Positions 29,072 to 38,552 of a DNA stretch of 64,000 nt are shown here, in pieces. Below the pieces are notes generated by a model, which saw only the letters and a list, made by a program, of their open reading frames with translations, made no database searches and was not told the DNA's origin. The position numbers and the translations under genes are program-made. This stretch comes from an uncultured Verrucomicrobia subdivision 3 bacterium (GTDB lineage Bacteria > Verrucomicrobiota > Verrucomicrobiia > Limisphaerales > UBA11358). The stretch spans positions 171,585 to 235,584 of the forward strand of contig CAINLR010000106.1 in the NCBI GenBank assembly GCA_903850425.1, read 5' to 3'. How positions within the stretch are numbered: the first letter of the stretch is position 1; every line of letters starts with the position of its first letter.

Positions 29072-30133
29072 TCATGCTTTGAGTGAAGCCATATCAATCG
29101 AGAACCGGTATTTCACATCGCCTTTGGCCATGCGGTCGTAAGCTTCATTGACCTTCTGGATCGGGATGACTTCGACGTCGGCGGTGATGTTGTGCTGGGA
29201 GCAGAAATCGAGCATCTCCTGCGTCTCGGCGATGCCGCCGATGGGAGAACCCGACAGGCTGCGGCGGCCCATAATCAACGAAAAGGCGGAGATGGCGTGA
29301 GGCTTCTCCGGCGCACCGACGAGGGTGAGATTACCGTCCACCTTCAACAGATTGAGATAAGCGTTCACGTCGTGCGGGGCGGCGACGGCATCAAGGATGA
29401 AATTGAAACTGCTGGAGTGTTTATTCATCTCTTCGGCGTTGCGCGAGAGGACGACCTCATGCGCGCCGAGGCGGATGGCATCGTCCTTTTTGCCGGGCGA
29501 AGTCGTGAACACCACCACGTGCGCGCCGAAGGCGCGGGCGAATTTAACTCCCATGTGACCGAGGCCGCCGAGACCGACGATGCCGACTTTCTGGCTTGGG
29601 CCGACTTTCCAATGGCGCATTGGGGAATAGGTCGTGATGCCGGCGCAGAGCAGCGGGGCGACTCCGGCGAGCGGAAGATTCTTCGGCACGCGAAGGACGA
29701 AATGTTCGTCCACGACGATGCTTTCCGAATAGCCGCCGTAAGTGGGCAGGCCGAGGTGTTTGTCCGTCCCGCCATACGTCCAAACCTGAGTGGGCGAAAA
29801 CTGCTCGTTGCCCGCGCGACAGTGCGGGCAGGACAGGTCGGCATCCACGAGACAGCCAACGCCGACAAGATCGCCGGGTTTGTGTTTGGTGACAGCAGAA
29901 CCGACACTGGTGACGCGGCCAACGATCTCATGGCCCGGCACGCATGGGTAAACGGTTTGCATCACGCTGCTCCACTCGTTGCGGGCGTAATGCAGGTCGG
30001 AGTGGCAGATGCCGCAGAAGAGGATTTCAATTTTCACGTCGCGCGGCGTCGGCTCGCGTCGCGGAATCGTGGCGGAGGCTAATGATGAAGTCGCGCTTTG
30101 CGCGGCGTAGGCTTTGGTTTTTGTCGTGTTCAT
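29072..30133 (-). CDS. Zinc-dependent alcohol dehydrogenase (YahK/cinnamyl alcohol dehydrogenase type)
   Basis: About 353 residues from the ATG at 30133; the frame runs on to 30211, but homology-like sequence begins with MNTTKTKAYAAQ. Catalytic zinc ligands are in CGICHSDLH and GHEIVGRV. The structural zinc loop has LSCPHCRAGNEQF plus the CLVD cysteine. The nucleotide loop is VGIVGLGGLGHMGVKFA. Enzymes of this type reduce aldehydes with NADPH. It is the first structural gene after the AraC regulator in transcription order. Confidence 0.93.
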   Translation of the reverse strand: MNTTKTKAYAAQSATSSLASATIPRREPTPRDVKIEILFCGICHSDLHYARNEWSSVMQTVYPCVPGHEIVGRVTSVGSAVTKHKPGDLVGVGCLVDADLSCPHCRAGNEQFSPTQVWTYGGTDKHLGLPTYGGYSESIVVDEHFVLRVPKNLPLAGVAPLLCAGITTYSPMRHWKVGPSQKVGIVGLGGLGHMGVKFARAFGAHVVVFTTSPGKKDDAIRLGAHEVVLSRNAEEMNKHSSSFNFILDAVAAPHDVNAYLNLLKVDGNLTLVGAPEKPHAISAFSLIMGRRSLSGSPIGGIAETQEMLDFCSQHNITADVEVIPIQKVNEAYDRMAKGDVKYRFSIDMASLKA

Positions 30134-30289
30134 AATTTCAATCTTGGTATTCAAATGTTGAAGAGACTTTACCTCGGATGGTCGGAGCTGTCGCACCCGG
30201 TCTTGCTCCACCTGTTCTGATATTGCTCAAATCCGCCGGTCAGGGCACGGGCCGAAAATTCACCGGGAAGCCTGACAGTAAACGGGAAA

Positions 30290-31243
30290 TCAACGCTGCT
30301 GGCGATAATCGCTGGGAGAAAGGCCGGTTTCCCGGCGGAAGAATCGGGCGAAATGGCTGGGGTTGGCGTAGCCGACATCCAAGGCAATTTCCACCACGCT
30401 CCGTTTCGTTTCACGGAGCAGTCGTCTGGCTTCGTCCATCCGCAAGGTCAGCAGGTAGCGAGATGGCGACACACCCTTGGCATTCTTAAACAGGCGGGTG
30501 AAGTAAAATTTGCTCACCCCGGCTTGGGCCGCGAGTTGATCCAGATTGAAGTCTTCGGCCATGTGTTCCGCCATCCAGTTGGATATTTGCTGGAGCTTGA
30601 AACCCGGCAGGGACGGGCTGCCGCTCGGCGACTCCTTGACCGCCTCGGCATAGTTTCGTGCCAGATGGATGGCGATGGCCTGCGCGATGCCTTCCAGAAA
30701 AAGCGGGCTTGCATGCCGTCGCATTAATTCCTCATGCACTCGCTCCATCAACGAATTCAACGCAACGTCAGTGAACGCAGAAATATTCCGCAACCGGGCG
30801 TGCGCCGCATCTTCCCCAAACACTTCTGCCAGCGCGAGCTCAAGCAGCGGCAGTGCGATGAATACCGCCATGGATTCAAACGGCTCGGCAGTCACCGCTT
30901 TCCATCGGCAATCATAGGGAGCGCCTCCCGACGTGAGAAAGAAAGAACCCTTCTTAAGCCGTTGCGTGGTCCAAGGCCCGTTGCCTTCCCGCTCCTGAAA
31001 CTCGACCTCACCCGAAGTGGTCCAAGCGAGGAACGGTTCGCTGACTGAGGGAAGAGGCAAAACATCGACGACGCGTGGCAGGGCGACGGTCCACGCTTTG
31101 ATGTCCCGCCAGGCATCGCCGCTACCAACCCGCAAACATTTCCCGCCAACATAACGCTCGAAGGCCTCGGCAGACGTTGTCTCAGGAACCGGCATGAGGA
31201 CAGAATTACCGATGTTGGCAGAAAAAGGCCAGACCGTTTGCAC
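30290..31243 (-). CDS. AraC-family transcriptional regulator
   Basis: A 317-residue regulator with an N-terminal cupin-like ligand domain (about 40-190) and a C-terminal AraC double helix-turn-helix (about 215-315). The first HTH is FNLDQLAAQAGVSKFYFTRL. The second is SVVEIALDVGYANPSHFARF, followed by the hallmark RRETGLSPSDYR. An internal ATG at 31195 is an alternative start. It is upstream of the dehydrogenase cluster in the same direction, with about 150 bases between, so it probably controls that cluster. The inducer is unknown, probably a small aldehyde or aromatic compound. Confidence 0.92.
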   Translation of the reverse strand: MQTVWPFSANIGNSVLMPVPETTSAEAFERYVGGKCLRVGSGDAWRDIKAWTVALPRVVDVLPLPSVSEPFLAWTTSGEVEFQEREGNGPWTTQRLKKGSFFLTSGGAPYDCRWKAVTAEPFESMAVFIALPLLELALAEVFGEDAAHARLRNISAFTDVALNSLMERVHEELMRRHASPLFLEGIAQAIAIHLARNYAEAVKESPSGSPSLPGFKLQQISNWMAEHMAEDFNLDQLAAQAGVSKFYFTRLFKNAKGVSPSRYLLTLRMDEARRLLRETKRSVVEIALDVGYANPSHFARFFRRETGLSPSDYRQQR

Positions 31244-31385
31244 GCTCAGAGATGAAGCGAGGAAAGCGGTGATTTTTATTTTCGTTTATTTCGCTAATAA
31301 AGTCGCAGCTCGTCCACTGGGTCAGTCGGCTTGTTTCACAAGCAATGGTTGATTTGACCCAATACTTTCGATGCTGGTGACTCTG

Positions 31386-32492
31386 TTACCGGTTCCTCAA
31401 AAATATTTTGCCTGGCAACTGTTTTAATAATCGTTTCATTTCCAAGCTGAACAACGCAACCGAAACTGCCGAGCTCGGCAGACCGGATTTGCGGATCACT
31501 TCGTCAATTGCCATCCCCTCATGGCTAAGCAAATCATAAACCAGCTTTTCGTTTTCGCTCAATTCGATCGCCGGCAACACGCCGGTTTCGCCCGGCGACG
31601 GCGGCTTGTTGGACGACGGGAACAAGTATTCGAACTCGCTCAAAATGTCCTCAATGCCTTCGCACAGTTTTGCACCTTTCTTGATGAGGTCGTGGCAGCC
31701 CTTGCTGCGCGGCGAATCAATTCGGCCTGGGACAGCAAACACCTGCCGGCCATACTCCGTCGCAAAATTGGCGGTAATCAGCGCCCCGCTGGTAAGATTA
31801 GCTTCGACCACCACGGTGCCGAGCGTCATACCCGCCACGATGCGATTGCGGATGGGAAAACTCTGCTTGTCCGCCGGACGGTTGAAGGGGAATTGCGTAA
31901 TCACCGCGCCGTTGCTGGCGATGCGCTCAAACAGCTCCACATTTTCCGGCGGCCAAATTAAATTTATTCCAGTTCCCAAGACAGCAATCGTCCGGCCCTT
32001 GCCGCTTAGCGCGCCCTGATGCGCCGCCGTGTCAATGCCACGCGCGCCACCGCTCACCACCGTCACGCCGGTGTAGGCGAGCTGATACGCCAGCTTGCGA
32101 GCGGTTTCGATGCCATAGTGCGTGGTCATCCGCGAACCAACCATCGCCACGGCGTTCTTGTCCTTGGCGGTGAGTTGCCCTTTGATATAAAGCACCAGCG
32201 GCGGGTCGTAGATTTCGCGCAGTGAGGCAGGATACTGTTCGTCCGACGAGATCAAAACGTGGCAGCCGAAGTCAGCAATGCGTTTCAACTCGCCCACGAG
32301 GTCAATGGAATTCTCCCAGCCGGAGATTTTTTCCGCGATGTCCTCGCCGATGTTGCGCACGCGGAGCAGCTCGTGTTTGGAGGCGCGCAAGATCTCCGGC
32401 GCCCCGCCAAAATGTTCGATCAGCGAGCGCGCCCGCACCGGCCCGACGCCTTCGATGAGGTTCAGCGCGATGAATGCTTCCCGGGAGTCCAT
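31386..32492 (-). CDS. dprA: DNA-processing protein DprA (complete copy)
   Basis: A 368-residue DprA. The N-terminal helical part contains helix-hairpin-helix motifs (LIEGVGPVRARSLIEHFGG; LLRVRNIGEDIAEKI). The Rossmann-like core has GSRMTTHYG, SGGARGIDTAAHQGAL and PIRNRIVAGM, and a winged helix closes the protein. DprA protects incoming single strands and loads RecA in natural transformation. The frame extends to 32729, but the protein begins with MDSREAFIALN at 32492. It is the intact paralog of the truncated copy 5.7 kb away. Confidence 0.93.
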   Translation of the reverse strand: MDSREAFIALNLIEGVGPVRARSLIEHFGGAPEILRASKHELLRVRNIGEDIAEKISGWENSIDLVGELKRIADFGCHVLISSDEQYPASLREIYDPPLVLYIKGQLTAKDKNAVAMVGSRMTTHYGIETARKLAYQLAYTGVTVVSGGARGIDTAAHQGALSGKGRTIAVLGTGINLIWPPENVELFERIASNGAVITQFPFNRPADKQSFPIRNRIVAGMTLGTVVVEANLTSGALITANFATEYGRQVFAVPGRIDSPRSKGCHDLIKKGAKLCEGIEDILSEFEYLFPSSNKPPSPGETGVLPAIELSENEKLVYDLLSHEGMAIDEVIRKSGLPSSAVSVALFSLEMKRLLKQLPGKIFLRNR

Positions 32493-32592
32493 GCGGCTTG
32501 ATAGCGGCTCGCGCGCCGGGCGGCAAGAATTTGTTTTGAAAAATCGAAAGCCATTTACGCGCTGCCGCCGGCGGCGGGAGCCAGGGTAAATC

Positions 32593-33750
32593 TCATTTGG
32601 CAGCGGGATTGCCCACCCGGCCCGTATGCCGGGCATTGGCGCGGAACATCGGCCAGGAGCTTTTGGCCGGCGGCGACCGTTCGCCCGGCGGCTGGATGGC
32701 ATACAGGACGCCATCTTCGCCCACCGCATAAATGATGCCTGCAGCCGTGACCACCGGCGGCGCGGTCAGATTGCCCTGAAGCGTGGCGACCCAAATCTGC
32801 TGCGTGAAATCGGCCGTGACGCCCGCCAGCGTGCGCCAGGGTTGCGAGGCATAGACGCCGCCCGTGGCCACGGTCGGGGACACCTCGATGGGGATGGCGG
32901 ACGGCCAGCCGCCCCGGCTTTGCCCGGTTTTGGAGACCGACCAGGTGGCGTTGTTGACCGGCAGAAAAATATTCTCGTTTTCGTCCAGCACGGGCGAGGA
33001 ATCCAGCGCGGCCCCCGAGTGATAGCGCCATTGTTCCTTCCCGTCAGGATTCAGCGCGTAGAGATTCCCGTCCAGCGAACTGAAATAAATCACGCCGCCC
33101 GCGCCGATGGCAGGCGACGAAATAATTTCCGCGCCGGTGAGAAAGGTCCAGCGCACGGTGCCGTCCGGGTTTACGGCGTAAAATTTCCGGTTGTGCGCGC
33201 CAAAATAAATCGTCCCATCCGCCCCGATGGCCGGCGAGGAGTCCACGATGCCGCCCACGGCCAGCTTCCATTTGAGCGAGCCATCCGGATTCAACGCATA
33301 AAAATGATTGTCCCATGAACCAAAATAGACAGCCCCCTGCTGGGCGATGGCCGGCGAGGAATCCACCCACGCCCCGGTGGCGAAGCGCCACTTTAATTGT
33401 CCGTCCGGCGTGACGGCGTAAAACTGGCGGTCCCGCGAACCAAAATAAATCGTCCCGTCATCCGCAATGGCCGGGGAGGATTTGATTTCATGCCCGGCTT
33501 TGAACCGCCACTTTTCTTTGCCATCCGGGCGGATGGCGAACAGCGTGCCGTCGAACGTGGCCTGGTAAATGGTCCCGTCGGACGCCAGCGCCGGAGTGGA
33601 TTTACTCTTGTTGTAAGGATAGCTGGAGGCGAGCGGAAATTTCCAGAGATTGGTGGCCGTCAGCGGCGGGGGCGGTTCGGCGTGAACCGCCAGGCCCAAG
33701 CCCAGCAATAAACCGAGCCAGAACGCCGGTCTGGCGGCACTCAGGGGCAT
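32593..33750 (-). CDS. Exported PQQ-type beta-propeller protein
   Basis: About 385 residues with seven or so PQQ-like repeats. Each repeat has the pattern SSPAIxxDGTIYFGSxDxxFYAxxPDG-like, for example IKSSPAIADDGTIYFGS and VDSSPAIGADGTIYFGA. The signal peptide MPLSAARPAFWLGLLLGLGL favours the ATG at 33750; ATGs at 33798 and 33846 in the same frame are alternatives. These repeats are like those of PQQ enzymes and BamB but no cofactor-binding residues are evident. It is probably periplasmic or surface-exposed, and its role here is unknown. Confidence 0.85.
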   Translation of the reverse strand: MPLSAARPAFWLGLLLGLGLAVHAEPPPPLTATNLWKFPLASSYPYNKSKSTPALASDGTIYQATFDGTLFAIRPDGKEKWRFKAGHEIKSSPAIADDGTIYFGSRDRQFYAVTPDGQLKWRFATGAWVDSSPAIAQQGAVYFGSWDNHFYALNPDGSLKWKLAVGGIVDSSPAIGADGTIYFGAHNRKFYAVNPDGTVRWTFLTGAEIISSPAIGAGGVIYFSSLDGNLYALNPDGKEQWRYHSGAALDSSPVLDENENIFLPVNNATWSVSKTGQSRGGWPSAIPIEVSPTVATGGVYASQPWRTLAGVTADFTQQIWVATLQGNLTAPPVVTAAGIIYAVGEDGVLYAIQPPGERSPPAKSSWPMFRANARHTGRVGNPAAK

Positions 33751-33889
33751 GCCCTGCACGCCCGCAGCGGCGCTTTTGGCCGGATGACACGAATTCATGC
33801 CGGCGAGTAAAGCAGTGGCTGCCGCGCGCCGCAAATGCAAAGACAAACAGGATCCGATCGAAGTTTATTGCCCGCGCCACGCGCGACCC

Positions 33890-35035
33890 TCATCCACCTT
33901 TGCCCAGCACTTCGTGGTAAATCTCCAGATGCCGCTGCGCGATGACCCGGGGATGGAACCGCCGTTGCGCCTCGGCGTGCGCGTTGGCCGCCAATTGCTG
34001 TGCAAACGTGCGGTCGGCCAACAGGCGGGCCACGCCGGCGCCAAAACTCTCCGGCCGTTGCGGATCGCAGAACAAGCCGGTCTGTTCCGTGGTGATCAGG
34101 TCCGGCACGCCGCCGACGTTGGACGCCAGCACGGGCAAGCCCGCTGCCATCGCCTCCAGCACCACCATCGGGCAGTTGTCCTCCAGCGTGGGCAGCACCA
34201 GCAGCGTGGCCGCTTGAAAATATTTCTTCACCTGGTCGCGGCTGGAAAACGGGACGTGCCGGCACCACGGCCGCGCCTTGACTAATTCAAAGAATTCCGC
34301 GCCGTAGGCATCGTTCTCCACCTGGCCGAGAAAAACCGCTGAAAAGTTTTTTTGCTTCGCCAGCGGGTCGAGCGCGCGGATGAAGGCGTTTTGATTTTTT
34401 CGCTGACACACCGCGCCGACGCACAAGACCACCGGCACCGCGTTGGCATCGGGCGCGGATTGCACTTCAAAAAAGCTGGCGTCCACCGCGTTTGGCAACA
34501 CCCAGGTGCGGCGCGCGAGCGGTTGCACGGCGTCGCGGGTGTAGCGGCTGATGCACACCACGCCGCCCGTGCGAGGCAGCGTGAATCCTTCCAGTTTCGC
34601 CGCGAGCCAGAAAAAGGAAAACGGCTTGGCGTGGTTGACCGCCGCCACCAGCCGCATGTTGCCGTGGATGGTCAGCACGTTGGGAAAGCCGGAGAACACC
34701 GCGCTGATGGCGCAATCGCGTTCCGTGCCCTGGCCGTGGACGATATCCGGCTGAATGGCTTTTAGTTTTTTTCGCACCGCGCGGATGCAGCCCTGGTAAC
34801 CCGTGCGCAGCCAGCCCAGTTTCGGCACCACGAGGCTGTGGTAAAAAATGTTGGGCGCGATTTTTTCCGGCGATCGCACCGGCTGCTGCACGCAGGCAAC
34901 CACATGAATTTCCGCCGCCGGCAACTGCGCGAAGCCGGCCAGCAACGCCGCCGGGGCCGTGCCAAAAAAAGGTTCCGGCAAACTGTGGTCGTGCGAGTGC
35001 TCGCGATTGTCGGTGGTGAGCAGGGCGATTTTCAT
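33890..35035 (-). CDS. GT4-family glycosyltransferase
   Basis: A 381-residue GT-B fold glycosyltransferase. The N-terminal half has the acceptor domain with HGQGTERDCAISAVF and TIHGNMRLV. The C-terminal half has the donor-binding region including VPFSSRDQVKKYFQAATLLV and the EX7E-type segment PTLEDNCPMVVLEAMAAGLP. It uses a nucleotide sugar of unknown identity to extend a surface polysaccharide. Its start overlaps the stop of the upstream acyltransferase by four bases, so the two are co-translated. Confidence 0.92.
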   Translation of the reverse strand: MKIALLTTDNREHSHDHSLPEPFFGTAPAALLAGFAQLPAAEIHVVACVQQPVRSPEKIAPNIFYHSLVVPKLGWLRTGYQGCIRAVRKKLKAIQPDIVHGQGTERDCAISAVFSGFPNVLTIHGNMRLVAAVNHAKPFSFFWLAAKLEGFTLPRTGGVVCISRYTRDAVQPLARRTWVLPNAVDASFFEVQSAPDANAVPVVLCVGAVCQRKNQNAFIRALDPLAKQKNFSAVFLGQVENDAYGAEFFELVKARPWCRHVPFSSRDQVKKYFQAATLLVLPTLEDNCPMVVLEAMAAGLPVLASNVGGVPDLITTEQTGLFCDPQRPESFGAGVARLLADRTFAQQLAANAHAEAQRRFHPRVIAQRHLEIYHEVLGKGG

Positions 35036-36189
35036 TTCGGACCGCGCCCCCAGCGCATGATTGGCAGGGAGACATAACGATAGACCAATGCCGAGGCCAT
35101 GAAAGTGAGGGCGATGGGAACAAACACAATGAAAAGAGACAGCCCGAAAGAGCCGCTGGCGTTATCCACCAAGTCGTGCCGGAAAAAACGCAGGACTGGA
35201 TCATGAATCAAGAACCATTCGTAGCTAATGACCCCGACAAACCGGAGGGGTGGCAGACTTAAAATGCGCGCCCCGATCGTGGTGGGATCAAAAACGAAAA
35301 ACAAAATCAAGAAAGCCGAGAGCCCAGTGACCAGCGGTTTAATTTGATGGCTCATCCGTTCAGGAAATGTGTAAAAAGCAAACAACAGCAGGCTGCCGAG
35401 CAGCATGGCTCCGCCCAGGTAACCCCAGTTAGACCATGATTTTTCCAGCTTGTTTTGATGGTTCTGCAGGACAAAGAAGCCGGCCAAAATCACGCCCCAG
35501 GCAAAGCCGTCGAGTTGGTTGGGAAACCGCCACGTCACAAAGCCGGCCACGACGGGGCTGGCAGTTGCAGGCCAGGTTAAGAACCGGCTTAAATACGGGA
35601 TAAAGAACAGGAGTCCAGCTATCCCCCAACACATCCACGCATAAGCCGCGTTACGGAACAGAAAAAAAAGCAGTGGCAAAACCAGATAGAAATGAAGTTC
35701 AACCCACAAACTCCAATAGGGACCGTTGAAGTAACGATCCTGATAAACGTAGTGCGCAAAACCGGTGGCCCACTTCAAACCCAGGGAAATATAGGAGGCA
35801 TCACCGGACCGGGCAAAATAGAAGACCATCAATGCCGCCACGGAAAGATAGAAGGGCGGAAATATTTTCAAGGCCCGTCGCCAGACATAGCCTTTGGGAT
35901 ACCACGTCGCCGGCGTTCGCAATCTTTGTTTGAAGAATGGATAACTAATCAGAAAGCCGGAAATCGCAAAAAAAATTGGCACACCCATCCACCCGGCTCC
36001 GGCAACTTTTTCCATGAACCGTGTAGCGCCATTCGCGTTTGGGTTGTAATAGATGCCGTGAAAGAGCACGACCATGATGATGGCAATCCCCCGCAAGCCA
36101 TCCAAACAATTCAGGTGCAGCCCGGAACTGGATGAAACAGACCAATCGGCCAGCAGTCCGCCAAAGTAATGGTTGCACTTCTTAAGCAT
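35032..36189 (-). CDS. Membrane acyltransferase (acyltransferase 3 / OafA type)
   Basis: A 385-residue polytopic protein with about ten membrane helices. The family signature LDGLRGIAIIMVVLFH includes the catalytic-region histidine, and GVPIFFAISGFLISYPF follows. Members transfer acetyl or other acyl groups to sugars of exopolysaccharides or O-antigens. Translational overlap with a glycosyltransferase supports a role in decorating this glycan. The SGNH domain found in some relatives is absent. Confidence 0.92.
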   Translation of the reverse strand: MLKKCNHYFGGLLADWSVSSSSGLHLNCLDGLRGIAIIMVVLFHGIYYNPNANGATRFMEKVAGAGWMGVPIFFAISGFLISYPFFKQRLRTPATWYPKGYVWRRALKIFPPFYLSVAALMVFYFARSGDASYISLGLKWATGFAHYVYQDRYFNGPYWSLWVELHFYLVLPLLFFLFRNAAYAWMCWGIAGLLFFIPYLSRFLTWPATASPVVAGFVTWRFPNQLDGFAWGVILAGFFVLQNHQNKLEKSWSNWGYLGGAMLLGSLLLFAFYTFPERMSHQIKPLVTGLSAFLILFFVFDPTTIGARILSLPPLRFVGVISYEWFLIHDPVLRFFRHDLVDNASGSFGLSLFIVFVPIALTFMASALVYRYVSLPIMRWGRGPK

Positions 36190-36216
36190 TTTCGTGATGG
36201 ACTGCCGTGGCGCAAA

Positions 36217-37191
36217 TCACTTCGGAATCAAGCCCAGCCGCTTGCCAATCCCCCGCTGAACTCGATGGATGATCTGTGCCTTGGGCCGCCAGCGTTCCCG
36301 GTTGTAGCGGGCAAAATCCGCGTCGGAGAGCGGTTCACGGTTGTAGGGGAAGAAACCGTCCGGCGTGATGAGAAAGCCGTTCACGGCCAACGGATCAAAG
36401 GTCGGCGCGGGCATCGTCCGCTTTTGAAAATGGATGTAGGCGTATTCGTCGTCATTGATACCCCGGTCGCAATTGTAATAGGCGTGAAACACTTTTCCCT
36501 GATGCCAGTAAAAGACCTGCTCGGGGTGGTTGCGGATGGCGGTGCCTTCGAACCGCGTGATTTTCCAGCGCGTGGGTGGCACCACGTCCACAATGAATTC
36601 GTCGTGGAATTGCGGGAGGTTGTGATAGCGGTAAATCAGATGCATGCCGTGCCACTCGTCGAATTGATACGGCTGGCCGGCCTGAAACACCTCGCGGTAA
36701 GGCCGCACTCCCGGACAGTCTTTCATGAAGTGACGGTTCGCTTCCGAGGTGTTGCGATACAGCGTCAGGTGGCCGCGGCAGAGAATCTTGTCGTGCGCGG
36801 CCAGGATGTCTTCGCGCAAAAATTTCCGCAGGTCGCCAAAAATCATGTCCAGATCGCAGCAGCCCCAGAAGTCGTAACCGGCGAGCTGTGCCTCAAAAAA
36901 AATCCCAAAGGCGGGCTTGAAGACCGTCAGCAGGTCGCTGTTCGGCAGGTTGACCGTAAAGCCCAGTTTGGCGGAAAACAATTGGCGCATTTCCGCCACG
37001 CTCGTCAAGTGAGTGCGGACGTTGGGTGGGAAATTTTTCCGTGAGGGATTGTCGGTAAGGATCAGCCAGTCAATGTCCGGGTTGGCCGCGCAGGAACGCA
37101 GCACGCAGTCCATGTAGGGCAGATAATCGCCAAACCACCAGCGGATGAGGCAAATGGAACTGCGCGGGCGGTTGGTTGTGGTTTCGACCAT
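36217..37191 (-). CDS. Glycosyltransferase-like protein (DUF6625-type)
   Basis: About 324 residues from the ATG at 37191; the frame extends to 37227. It begins with SICLIRWWFGDYLPYMD and contains a DxD-like element DFWGCCDLDMIFGDLRKF, which suggests a GT-A type sugar-nucleotide fold. NLPQFHDEFIVDVVPP and FYWHQGKVFHAYYN are seen later. I recognise the general family, but no activity is established. Position among glycosyltransferases supports a role in the same glycan. Confidence 0.7.
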   Translation of the reverse strand: MVETTTNRPRSSICLIRWWFGDYLPYMDCVLRSCAANPDIDWLILTDNPSRKNFPPNVRTHLTSVAEMRQLFSAKLGFTVNLPNSDLLTVFKPAFGIFFEAQLAGYDFWGCCDLDMIFGDLRKFLREDILAAHDKILCRGHLTLYRNTSEANRHFMKDCPGVRPYREVFQAGQPYQFDEWHGMHLIYRYHNLPQFHDEFIVDVVPPTRWKITRFEGTAIRNHPEQVFYWHQGKVFHAYYNCDRGINDDEYAYIHFQKRTMPAPTFDPLAVNGFLITPDGFFPYNREPLSDADFARYNRERWRPKAQIIHRVQRGIGKRLGLIPK

Positions 37192-37343
37192 AACGAGACT
37201 GGCGCACGCTAACGACATCGCGCGCATCTTTCAATTCTGGATTTGCGGCGCGAGCGGAATTGAAACCGGCTTCGCTCGTGGCCACCCACGCGAGGAGGCT
37301 CTAATTGTTTTCACTTTTCAATCGGAGCCTGCCCCTGACGCCG

Positions 37344-38537
37344 CTACTTTTTTGGCCATTCATCTTGGCCGCAGACTTGCGCGATCAGCCGTGCATATGC
37401 CGCCACCACGCGCTCCCAATCGTAAGTTTGCTGGCAGGCCGCCCAGCCATCAGCGGCAAGCTTTTGCCGGAGCGCGGGCGTCAACGCCAGTTGGCGCATT
37501 TTCTCCACCAAGTCAGCCTCTGACCGCGCCACCAGGCCGCCGGGTAATTCGGAAACACAGCCGGTGTCCGTGGAGAGCCACGGGGTGTGACTCGCCATCG
37601 CCTCGAGCAACACGATGGGCTGCGTTTCCGCCTTCGCCGCCAGCACGAACAAATCGGCGACCCGGTAGGCGGCGCAGGTCTGGGGGCGGGATAATTTTTC
37701 CAAAAACACCACGCGCCCTTTGGGAAATTCGTTTTGCATGGCTTCATCCAGCCGCCGCGCCTGTGCCGCATAGTCATTGAACTCGCTGCCGATGAGCACC
37801 AGCGTGGCGTCCGCGATTTGGGCGCGGCGGAAAGCGCGCACCGCCAGTAATTGATTTTTGCGGTCGCAATAATTCGCCACGCAAAGCAGGAGCAGCCCGG
37901 AGCCGAGCTTGAACTCCTGGCGAAAATCCGGGAGCGCATCGTCATTGAATTCGCGCGCGACCGCGCCGTTGGGGATGATGGAAAACTTTTTATACCCCGT
38001 CCACCGCGCCATCCGGTGGTCGAGGAAACGGCCAAAGTCCTGCCGCTTGCTTAACACCACCAAGTGATCAAACCGGCGCAACAGCCACGGCGAGCGGAAC
38101 AGCAGCGGCCAGCCGCCCATCCAGACGCCGAGGCCCCACGGGAATTTTGGCTGCGGGACCCAGATCTGCGGGATGTAGCCGTGGCTCACCAGAATCTTTT
38201 TGGCTTTGAGTTGCGGTAGCAACGGCTCCGCCAGAGAGGTGGGCCAAGCATCCCAGTTTTCAAAGATGATCAGGTCGCCGTCGAACGCGCGCAGGAATTG
38301 TTGAAAGGCCCCGGTCTCGCCGCGCACCGGGTTGCGCCAGTTGCTGGTGCCGGCCATTTTGAACTGCACCACCCGCGGATTGGCTTCCGGCGCTTCGGGC
38401 TGGCGTTCGGCCAGAAACGTAGTCGCCACCGTCACAGCATGACCAGCCCGCACCAGGCCGCGCACCAGCACCGCCGCCGCCTCGGAACACCCGTCCGCCA
38501 GCGGCGGATAGGTGAAGGTGGTGAGGAGAATTTTCAT
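37344..38537 (-). CDS. GT4-family glycosyltransferase
   Basis: A 397-residue GT-B transferase. It starts MKILLTTFTYPPLADGCSEA, with a glycine-containing acceptor loop. The donor half shows SIIPNGAVAREFN, LLLCVANYCDRKNQLLAVRA and the EX7E-like ETQPIVLLEAMASHTPWL. Substrate is unknown. The methyltransferase gene lies upstream with 15 bases between, on the same strand. Confidence 0.9.
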   Translation of the reverse strand: MKILLTTFTYPPLADGCSEAAAVLVRGLVRAGHAVTVATTFLAERQPEAPEANPRVVQFKMAGTSNWRNPVRGETGAFQQFLRAFDGDLIIFENWDAWPTSLAEPLLPQLKAKKILVSHGYIPQIWVPQPKFPWGLGVWMGGWPLLFRSPWLLRRFDHLVVLSKRQDFGRFLDHRMARWTGYKKFSIIPNGAVAREFNDDALPDFRQEFKLGSGLLLLCVANYCDRKNQLLAVRAFRRAQIADATLVLIGSEFNDYAAQARRLDEAMQNEFPKGRVVFLEKLSRPQTCAAYRVADLFVLAAKAETQPIVLLEAMASHTPWLSTDTGCVSELPGGLVARSEADLVEKMRQLALTPALRQKLAADGWAACQQTYDWERVVAAYARLIAQVCGQDEWPKK

Positions 38538-38552
38538 CGGCGCGCGGAACCC

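Noticed and set aside
29192-30082. 296-residue plus-strand frame opposite the alcohol dehydrogenase
   Set aside because: Antisense to zinc-binding motifs of a real enzyme and lacks any domain.
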